Shown in pieces: positions 7,542 through 13,098 of a stretch of 13,098 nt of DNA. Position 1 is the stretch's first letter. Every line of letters begins with the position of its first letter. The notes below the pieces were generated by a model. It saw only the letters and a program-made list of their open reading frames with translations. It did not search any database and was not told the origin of the DNA. The position numbers were made by a program, and so were the translations under genes. Location: positions 1 through 13,098 of the forward strand of contig CAYVKY010000059.1 of NCBI GenBank assembly GCA_964452115.1. Reading direction: 5' to 3'. The DNA comes from CAYVKY01 sp964452115 (lineage in GTDB: Bacteria > Bacteroidota > Ignavibacteria > Tepidaquicellales > Tepidaquicellaceae).

Positions 7542-8750
7542 CTAATCTCTCTTAATTTGTTCATATCGCTTGTTAATATCAACATATTCAACAAGCTTTG
7601 AATTCCAGATGCGCGTAAAAACTTCATTGAGCGTTTTGTTTATGTTTTCGCTTGTGATGAACAGTGCTGCATCGCGCGTATCGTAAAAATATCCCTTCTC
7701 CCAGTTCGATGTGCTGACCATTGATTTATTATTATCGGCAACCATATACTTGCTGTGGTCAACCCTCGCGTATGGAATGTACCCGCCGCTGAATTCAGGT
7801 ATGGTCGAAATTTTCACTTCGATATTTTTAACCTGTGAAAGCGATTTGATATCTTCTTCGGTTGACTTTTTCATTGTCCAGTCCGCGAAAATAATTTTAA
7901 TCTTTACGCCTCTTGCCGCCGCCGCTCTGAGTTCATTGTCAATATCATAAAATTTATTTCTGAGCGAGTAATTCATCACCTGTATGCAGATGCTGTCCTT
8001 TGCATCAACTATCATATTCAGAAGTTCATTTTCTTCTTTGACAAATGCTTCGGGTGTTGCATCAAAGGGACTGAATCCGGCATATAGTTTTACATCTCCG
8101 TATTTACTATCGCTGAGCGAAACGGCTTTCGATTTTGTGACTTCGGGAATAAGCGATTTCACCATACTTGCGAGAAGTTCCTTGTCCGGATTCTGCGCGA
8201 GCTGCCAGTCCATGTCAAATATTTTCCCGAAATCGGATGCAAGTTTTTCACTTTTGACTCTCACACCTATTTCGTGTACGTGCTTGAGTGCTCGCCAGTC
8301 GAAATTCTGACTGCCGATAAAAATTTCATTTCCGTCAATTATAAAATACTTTGCGTGCATCACTCCGCCGCCGATTTTATTAAACGGAATTTTCCGGATT
8401 TCGATGCCGCTTATATTTTCAAGCTCGTCAACGGACTTTTCACCCTTAATATAAAAATTATTATCCACGATTATCCTTACCTTGACGCCTCTTTCCGCTG
8501 CATCTTTAATCGCATTCATCACCTTTTCCATCGGCTCTCCCGTTACATTTGTGAAGTAAAAAACTTCTATGTCAATTGTTTGTTTGGCTGATGAGAACAT
8601 TTCCACCCAGACATCCTTTGCTGACGGAAGTGCCGATTGCTCCATCACTGTCTCAACCGGCACGCTTTCGACTATCTGAATCGTCTGGCTCTGCAGCGAA
8701 AGTGCGCAAAGCCAGATGATTATATTTAATAATAAATATTTTACTTTCAT
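7542..8750 (-). CDS. Exported phospholipase D-superfamily protein, PLD3/PLD4-like
   Basis: This 402 aa protein has an N-terminal signal peptide (about 1-22, KYLLLNIIIWLCALSLQSQ), so it should act in the periplasm or outside the cell. It carries two complete HKD catalytic motifs: H132-x-K134-x4-D139 followed by GSQN (146-149), and H332-x-K334-x4-D339 followed by STSN (346-349). Outside the motifs it resembles animal PLD3/PLD4 and poxvirus K4-type proteins rather than classical phospholipase D. The shared stretches are GSxNxDWRxL plus EIGV after motif 1, VMNYS (258-262), and IPYARVDHSKYMV (325-337) with TSNWEKGYF (347-355) at motif 2. The animal proteins are reported as 5' exonucleases on single-stranded nucleic acid and as lipid transphosphatidylases. 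Whether this one cuts nucleic acid or lipid cannot be read from sequence. It starts 9 bp after tnaA and ends at a TAG immediately before the hflX start. Confidence 0.88.
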   Translation of the reverse strand: MKVKYLLLNIIIWLCALSLQSQTIQIVESVPVETVMEQSALPSAKDVWVEMFSSAKQTIDIEVFYFTNVTGEPMEKVMNAIKDAAERGVKVRIIVDNNFYIKGEKSVDELENISGIEIRKIPFNKIGGGVMHAKYFIIDGNEIFIGSQNFDWRALKHVHEIGVRVKSEKLASDFGKIFDMDWQLAQNPDKELLASMVKSLIPEVTKSKAVSLSDSKYGDVKLYAGFSPFDATPEAFVKEENELLNMIVDAKDSICIQVMNYSLRNKFYDIDNELRAAAARGVKIKIIFADWTMKKSTEEDIKSLSQVKNIEVKISTIPEFSGGYIPYARVDHSKYMVADNNKSMVSTSNWEKGYFYDTRDAALFITSENINKTLNEVFTRIWNSKLVEYVDINKRYEQIKRD

Positions 8751-8759
8751 TTAATTTTT

Positions 8760-10172
8760 TTATTCAACCGGTGCAAATTTGCCCGTGAAGTGACGAAGGA
8801 ATTTCGGTTCTTCGACAATTTTAATTCCTTTGATTTTGTCTTTCTTGTTTTTTATCTCAATCAGAATTTCTGCCACATAATCAATGTGACTCTGCGTATA
8901 AACGCGGCGCGGGATTGCCAGACGTACGAGCTCCATATCCGCCGGAATCATATTCCCGTTTTCATCATTCCTGCCGAACATCACGCTTCCGATTTCGACC
9001 GCACGGATGCCGCCTTCAACGTAAAGTGCTGCTGTAAGCGCCTGTCCGGGATATTGCTGCTGCGGAATGTGAGAAAGGAATGCCTTTGCATCCACAAAAA
9101 TCGCATGTCCGCCGACCGGCCTGATAATCGGAATTCCGTTTTCAATAAGTTTATTCCCGAGATATTCCATCGAAGCAATTCTGTAGTTCAGATAACTTTC
9201 TTCGATGATTTCTTCCAGACCCTGTGCAATCGCTTCCATATCTCTGCCTGCAAGCCCGCCGTAGGTTTCATAACCTTCGGTAATAATCAAAAGGTTTTTG
9301 CAGTTCATATAAATATTATCATCATTCATTGCAAGGAATCCGCCGATATTTGCAAATGCATCTTTTTTCGCGCTCATTGTACAGCCGTCTGCATAGGAAA
9401 ACATTTCATTGCAGATTTCAAGTATGGATTTATTTTCATAACCTTTTTCGCGTTTCTTAATGAAATATGCATTCTCTGCAAATCTGCATGCGTCAATGAA
9501 AAACGGAATTTTGTGCTCTCTGCAGATTTTGCTGACTTCGCGGAGATTCTGCATAGACACGGGCTGTCCGCCGCCTGCATTATTTGTAATTGTAATCATA
9601 CATACGGGAATATTTTCAGCACCGCGTTCCTTAATTACGTCTTTCAGTTTATTTGTATCCATATTTCCTTTGAAAGGATGGATTACGTCAGGATGTTTTC
9701 CTTCTTCAATCACAAGGTCAAGCGCTTCACCGCCGTTGAATTCGATGTTTGCACGGGTTGTGTCAAAATGATTGTTGCTGGGAATCACTTTGCCTTCGCT
9801 GTTATTTATAAATCTGCCGTCCTCAGCAACTTTGCTAAGCATATTCGTAAATAAAATTCTCTCTGCTGCCCTGCCCTGATGTACCGGGAATAAGTGTTTA
9901 AATCCGAAAATTTTGTCAGTTACTTTTTTAAATCTGAACCAGCTTTTTGAGCCTGCATAGGCTTCGTCTCCGTCCAGAATACCTGCCCATTGCTTTGCAC
10001 TCATCGCTGATGTGCCGCTGTCTGTCAGCAGGTCTATTAATACTTTATCTGCAGGAATTAAAAATGGATTGTAAAATGCATCTTTAATTATTTGTTCACG
10101 CTCTTCACGTGTTACCGTTTGCACAGCTTCAACCGTCTTAATCTTGAAAGGTTCTATAATTGTTTTTACCAT
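8760..10172 (-). CDS. tnaA: Tryptophanase (tryptophan indole-lyase)
   Basis: This 470 aa PLP-dependent beta-eliminating lyase splits L-tryptophan into indole, pyruvate and ammonia in the cytosol. Family motifs in order are LIDLLTDSGTSAMSAKQWAG (45-64), GDEAYAGS (68-75), HQGRAAE (98-104), FDTTRANIEFNGG, NNAGGGQPVSM, IDACRFAENAYFIK (226-239), MSAKK with the PLP lysine at K270, GGFLAM and VGGHAIFVDA. Tryptophanase is told from its sister tyrosine phenol-lyase (TPL) by two positions. The TPL substrate-binding Arg381 is Ile here (I394 in AVEIGS), and TPL Phe448 is His (H461 in LRHFTGK), as in E. coli TnaA. Some segments (TSAMSAKQWAG, ENKSILEI, MFSYADGCTMS, GGLAGRDMEA) nevertheless look more TPL-like. 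V97 replaces the usual Thr before HQGR. No tnaC leader fits in the 29 bp upstream spacer and no tnaB permease is adjacent. Length is normal. Confidence 0.93.
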   Translation of the reverse strand: MVKTIIEPFKIKTVEAVQTVTREEREQIIKDAFYNPFLIPADKVLIDLLTDSGTSAMSAKQWAGILDGDEAYAGSKSWFRFKKVTDKIFGFKHLFPVHQGRAAERILFTNMLSKVAEDGRFINNSEGKVIPSNNHFDTTRANIEFNGGEALDLVIEEGKHPDVIHPFKGNMDTNKLKDVIKERGAENIPVCMITITNNAGGGQPVSMQNLREVSKICREHKIPFFIDACRFAENAYFIKKREKGYENKSILEICNEMFSYADGCTMSAKKDAFANIGGFLAMNDDNIYMNCKNLLIITEGYETYGGLAGRDMEAIAQGLEEIIEESYLNYRIASMEYLGNKLIENGIPIIRPVGGHAIFVDAKAFLSHIPQQQYPGQALTAALYVEGGIRAVEIGSVMFGRNDENGNMIPADMELVRLAIPRRVYTQSHIDYVAEILIEIKNKKDKIKGIKIVEEPKFLRHFTGKFAPVE

Positions 10173-10189
10173 TTTTAGTATATTTTAAA

Positions 10190-10203
10190 TTGTTGTTGTT
10201 GTT
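10190..10203. repeat. Short trinucleotide repeat in the tnaA leader
   Basis: (TTG)4TT on the plus strand reads AA(CAA)4 on the coding strand. It overlaps the stop codon of the hydrolase gene (10204-10202) and fills almost half of the 29 bp spacer before tnaA. Gain or loss of units would change the stop-to-start spacing but no protein. With only four units it may well be stable. Confidence 0.5.
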
Positions 10204-11626
10204 ATCTTGTTGGTGTTACATATTGGAGCATCCACGTTGTGATGTACTCTAAAAATCCCGGAACAAACTCCTTTTTCAATGTTGCATATTCATTCGGCGA
10301 ACCGCTGACTGCCTGCTGGAACAGGTGATTTGCATCATCAAATGTTCTGATTTTGTAATGTGTGTTTCCTGCTTTCATCAGCGCTTCGCGCATGGGCGCT
10401 TCATTTTGCTTCACGGGTACCTGAAGGTCTTTACCGCCGAATAGTGCAAGAACGGGAATAGTTACTTTTTCGAGTGCAGTGCGCGGGTCGTATTTCAGAA
10501 AAAATTTCATCCATACATTGTCGAATGATGATATTACCGCCTTCACTTTGCCGTCAATGTATGCATCTTTGTCTTTTATCTGCGATTTCTGCTCATCGCT
10601 CATATCATTATATTCTTTTTCGACATCGCTCCTCATCACTGTAGTAAGTGAGTCAATCGAAATTTTACCGCTCATTGCGTCTAAAAATATCTGCGTTTCT
10701 TCGTTTTCTTTTTCATCATATTTTCCGTTTGCTTCATTTATTAAACGTGACTGCTCTTTAATTATTTCCGAACCGGTAACGGCAGGTCCCGCCATCAGTA
10801 CAATAAACGCAAGGTCGTTGTTCATTTTCACGGCAACCATCGGCGCAATCATTCCGCCTTCACTGTGCCCCATCAGTCCTATCATATTCGGATTAATGTC
10901 GCTGCGCGTTTTCAGATATTTTACCGCTTCAATCACATCGCCTGCAAAGTCTTCGCTCGTTGATTCGCTGACAGGTGTGCCCTTTGAACTGCCCACATTC
11001 CTGTCATCATATCTGAGTACCGCAATTCCGTTTTTTGTGAAATGGTCTGCGATAATTTCAAAAATCTTAAATCCGAAAATCTCTTCGTTTCTGTCCTGCG
11101 GACCGCTTCCCGTAATCATAATTACTGCAGGATGTTTTCCCTTTGTCAGCGGCAGTGTGAGTGTACCCGCAAAATAATTATCACCGTTTGTAAAATTTAC
11201 TTCTTCCTCTTTATAAGTTTTGGATTCTTTTTTATCTTCCTTTTTCTCTTCCTTTTTATCGGCAACACGCGTCAGAAGAAATGTACCTTCAAATCCTGCC
11301 TGAGTAAACTTTCCGCTCAGACTGTCATCCATATAATAGTATCCGTCAAATGTTGCAGGTGCTGTCGGCACTTCAAGCGTAAAGAGTATGCTCTCGGGCA
11401 TACTTTTTCCGATGGTAATGTTCGAGAGACGCATTCCGTTTGCACCCTGCGACGGTATGTCAATCGTTCCGGAATAGCTGCCGGATTCATTGACAAAATG
11501 AACAAATATTCCGAGCTGTTTGCCCATAATATTAATGTTCCCTCCCCAGTTACCCTCGATGCTGGTCTGCGCCTGAAGATTTAATAATGCTGTGAATAAA
11601 ATTATTACGAAAAATACCTTCTTCAT
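10202..11626 (-). CDS. Exported alpha/beta hydrolase with N-terminal beta domain
   Basis: This 474 aa serine hydrolase has a signal peptide (1-20, KKVFFVIILFTALLNLQAQ, cleavage before T21). Residues about 21-121 form an all-beta domain (EGNWGGNINIMGKQLGIFVHF ... SGKFTQAGFEGTFLLTR) resembling small barrel domains fused to such hydrolases in Bacteroidota-like bacteria. A highly charged Lys/Glu linker (about 123-142) built from KKEx-like units follows. The catalytic domain (about 148-466) belongs to the dienelactone hydrolase/S33-like group: GSGPQDRN (173-180) at the oxyanion region, RYDDRNVGSSKG, nucleophile S255 in GHSEGG (253-258), D400 in FGGKD and H434 in DANHLF. A helical cap lies around 285-380. 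Substrate unknown; ester or peptide-like bonds are plausible. It begins 7 bp after the methyltransferase gene and ends 29 bp before tnaA. Confidence 0.86.
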   Translation of the reverse strand: MKKVFFVIILFTALLNLQAQTSIEGNWGGNINIMGKQLGIFVHFVNESGSYSGTIDIPSQGANGMRLSNITIGKSMPESILFTLEVPTAPATFDGYYYMDDSLSGKFTQAGFEGTFLLTRVADKKEEKKEDKKESKTYKEEEVNFTNGDNYFAGTLTLPLTKGKHPAVIMITGSGPQDRNEEIFGFKIFEIIADHFTKNGIAVLRYDDRNVGSSKGTPVSESTSEDFAGDVIEAVKYLKTRSDINPNMIGLMGHSEGGMIAPMVAVKMNNDLAFIVLMAGPAVTGSEIIKEQSRLINEANGKYDEKENEETQIFLDAMSGKISIDSLTTVMRSDVEKEYNDMSDEQKSQIKDKDAYIDGKVKAVISSFDNVWMKFFLKYDPRTALEKVTIPVLALFGGKDLQVPVKQNEAPMREALMKAGNTHYKIRTFDDANHLFQQAVSGSPNEYATLKKEFVPGFLEYITTWMLQYVTPTR

Positions 11627-11633
11627 TTGTTTG

Positions 11634-12380
11634 TTATTTATTATTTCCGATTAGGATTTTGATTTTATATTCCATTGAAACACTTCCTGAAAGATTATTC
11701 CTGTCAAAAATATTTTTTAACTCTTTTAATGTTTTTTTGTGCAATTCGCCGTCTTCAGGCATAATTGCGTAGGAAAGCACAAGTCCTTTCAGTTCTGCAA
11801 AACTCATTTCATGCGTACTGTTTAATGTTTTAACTTTTGCTTTTTTCGGTCCAAAAAATTTTTCAACGCTTTTTTCAAATTTTTCGTCGTCTGATTTTTC
11901 AGCTTTCTTCAGCAATTTGATAAGTTTGTTGAACTCCTTCATGAACGGAGTATTGTTTTTAGTGATATGATAAACAATCACGCAGTAACCGTCATCCCTG
12001 AGAATCCTTGAAAACTCTGATTTTGCCTTGAACATATCAAACCAGTGGATTGCATCGGCTGCAGTAACAATGTCAACCGAACTGTCAGCAAGGTTAGTAA
12101 ATTCAGCAGTGCCGTTGATGCTGATAAAATTCAGATATTTCCCCAATGATTTTTCCGCCTTCAGGCGCATCTCGTCGTTTGGTTCAACTCCAAAAGTGAT
12201 ATTTCCGTTTTTCGCAAAAAGCCTCGAAAACATTCCCGTTCCCGAACCGACATCCGCTACATCCTTAAATTCATCTAAATGTATTTCTTTCTGCAGGAGT
12301 TCAATTATTTCCGTAGGGTATTCCGGACGGTACTTCACATAGTTGTCCGACCTGTTTGTAAAACGCTTGGTGTTTTCCAT
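11634..12380 (-). CDS. Class I SAM-dependent methyltransferase
   Basis: This 248 aa cytoplasmic Rossmann-fold methyltransferase is of the Methyltransf_11 type. The N-terminal signature RFTNRSDNYVKYRPEYP (6-22) is characteristic of a small-molecule methyltransferase group that includes yeast Crg1-like proteins. Motif I is VADVGSGTG (41-49), the acidic ribose-binding residue is E66 (FGVEPN), and SVDIVTAADAIHWFD (101-115) is the motif after strand 4, followed by ILRDDGYCVIVYH. The C-terminal half is Lys/Glu-rich and helical (about 140-230). The substrate is not recognisable. Its ATG overlaps the stop of the upstream reductase gene by one base (TAATG), which indicates translational coupling, and the hydrolase gene starts 7 bp downstream. 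Confidence 0.88.
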   Translation of the reverse strand: MENTKRFTNRSDNYVKYRPEYPTEIIELLQKEIHLDEFKDVADVGSGTGMFSRLFAKNGNITFGVEPNDEMRLKAEKSLGKYLNFISINGTAEFTNLADSSVDIVTAADAIHWFDMFKAKSEFSRILRDDGYCVIVYHITKNNTPFMKEFNKLIKLLKKAEKSDDEKFEKSVEKFFGPKKAKVKTLNSTHEMSFAELKGLVLSYAIMPEDGELHKKTLKELKNIFDRNNLSGSVSMEYKIKILIGNNK

Positions 12381-13093
12381 TAACCGAACCTTTCGAGTTT
12401 GATATTTTCCTGTGGTACGTTATTTTTCTTAAGTATTGATTCCATTTTGTCAACCAGCACTGTCGGGCCTACTATATAATAAATGCTGCCGCCAAATTCC
12501 GGTAAATATTTTTTAATCATATCTTCGGATAAATAGCCCTTTTCAAATTTCCATTCGTTGTCATTTATATCATCAATCGCAGGAATGTATTTTATGTTCT
12601 TATTTTCTTTTGACCACTTGTCAAATTCATCAAAAAACGCCATTGATTCCTTATCGGGATTCGACTGGAAAAGATAAACTTTATAAGGAAGATTTTGAGC
12701 CATAATATGTTCAACCATACTCCTGACGGGAGTGATGCCTATACCGCCGATTAAAAACACCGCAGTTTTCGATGCATCGGTATGCAGAGGAGTGTTGCCT
12801 CCCGGCTCGCTGATTTTCGCCCTCGAACCCAACGGAAGCTCCATTATGTTTTTATTGAAAGCCGTATCAAATGCCCTCGTAGCAAACATCAGTTCATTTT
12901 TTCCCGGCGCACTCGCAATTGAAAAAAGCCTCGCATCGCCATCTTTATCCGAATATATTTTATCCAGTAAAGTTATTTCAGCATACTGTCCCGCAATAAA
13001 ATCATATTCCGTATCCCTTTTCTCAAACCAAATTCCGATTGTATTTTTGCAGATATATTTCCTGTCTTTTAAATATATTATTTTATCATTCAT
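12380..13093 (-). CDS. Ferredoxin-NADP+ reductase-like flavin oxidoreductase
   Basis: This 237 aa protein contains the FNR two-domain unit and nothing else. The FAD-binding barrel spans about 5-100, with RLFSIAS (55-61, the RxYSxxS-type FAD motif) and AGQY (34-37). The NAD(P)-binding domain spans about 108-235, with GGIGITPVRSM (116-126) and YYIVGPTVLVDKM (205-217) near the C-terminus. There is no cysteine cluster for a 2Fe-2S centre, so it needs a partner: a ferredoxin, a flavodoxin or a membrane redox protein. The C-terminal residue is Gly (KLERFG) rather than the aromatic residue of plant-type FNR. The gene is complete. Its ATG is only 5 bp from the right edge of the window, so its promoter and any earlier operon members lie outside. 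It is coupled to the methyltransferase through a TAATG overlap. Which electrons it moves is not known. Confidence 0.86.
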   Translation of the reverse strand: MNDKIIYLKDRKYICKNTIGIWFEKRDTEYDFIAGQYAEITLLDKIYSDKDGDARLFSIASAPGKNELMFATRAFDTAFNKNIMELPLGSRAKISEPGGNTPLHTDASKTAVFLIGGIGITPVRSMVEHIMAQNLPYKVYLFQSNPDKESMAFFDEFDKWSKENKNIKYIPAIDDINDNEWKFEKGYLSEDMIKKYLPEFGGSIYYIVGPTVLVDKMESILKKNNVPQENIKLERFG

Positions 13094-13098
13094 AATTA

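Noticed and set aside
8790..9854. 354-codon open frame on the plus strand opposite tnaA
   Set aside because: It lies wholly antisense to a clearly conserved tryptophanase. The translation is Phe/Cys/His-rich with no recognisable domain, as expected for a codon-use shadow.
8760..10172. Tyrosine phenol-lyase
   Set aside because: The TPL-specific Arg381 and Phe448 positions are Ile and His here, the tryptophanase pair.
10173..10201. tnaC-type leader peptide/attenuator before tnaA
   Set aside because: The spacer is 29 bp of CAA repeat and A/T sequence. It cannot encode a Trp-containing leader or a rho-utilisation region.
10479..11177. 232-codon open frame opposite the alpha/beta hydrolase
   Set aside because: The translation is Ser/Ile/Phe-rich and low in complexity. 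It mirrors the hydrolase codons and has no own leader or motif.
1..13098. Mobile elements, CRISPR arrays, tRNA/rRNA genes, toxin-antitoxin or defence genes
   Set aside because: No transposase or integrase motif, regularly spaced repeat, tRNA-like cloverleaf or known defence domain was seen. Nearly every base belongs to a recognised gene.

Overview
The window is an ordinary-looking bacterial chromosome segment (AT-rich, roughly 38-40 % G+C by eye). It is densely coded, with no IS element, CRISPR array, tRNA or rRNA visible. The best guess for the host is the Bacteroidota/Chlorobi/Ignavibacteria neighbourhood. This is an inference from four signs: a deoxyhypusine-synthase-like polyamine enzyme, a long (417 aa) IspH, signal peptides that end in a Q-A-Q/K-A-Q type junction, and start codons preceded by A/T-rich leaders with almost no Shine-Dalgarno sequences. 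No marker gene fixes the taxon.

Layout. Positions 1-213 (minus) hold the 5' part of a small secreted protein that runs off the left edge. A 133 bp divergent intergenic region follows. On the plus strand come a multi-membrane-span GT-C type glycosyltransferase-like protein (347-1900), a 71 bp gap, and then a tight three-gene unit: deoxyhypusine synthase-like enzyme (1972-3009), YdeI/DUF1905 protein (3010-3477) and the manganese exporter MntP (3485-4054).

From 13093 back to 4004, eight genes lie head-to-tail on the minus strand. In transcription order they are an FNR-type flavin reductase domain protein, a class I SAM methyltransferase, a secreted alpha/beta hydrolase, tryptophanase (tnaA), a secreted phospholipase-D-superfamily protein resembling animal PLD3/PLD4, the ribosome-associated GTPase HflX, glutaryl-CoA dehydrogenase, and IspH. 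Gaps are between -20 and +29 bp, so they could be one transcript. The last gene, ispH, overlaps the 3' end of mntP tail-to-tail by 51 bp, with no room for a terminator.

How the genes work together. No single pathway unites the long minus-strand unit. Two enzymes serve amino-acid or aromatic catabolism (tryptophanase, and glutaryl-CoA dehydrogenase with a decarboxylating-type active site), one makes isoprenoid precursors (IspH), one handles ribosomes (HflX), and two are exported hydrolases. The plus-strand trio links polyamine synthesis with manganese export. I see no defence system or other clearly novel system. The points most worth checking are the PLD3/4-like protein, the single in-frame amber codon between it and HflX, the altered active-site positions of the deoxyhypusine-synthase homologue, and the convergent ispH/mntP overlap.
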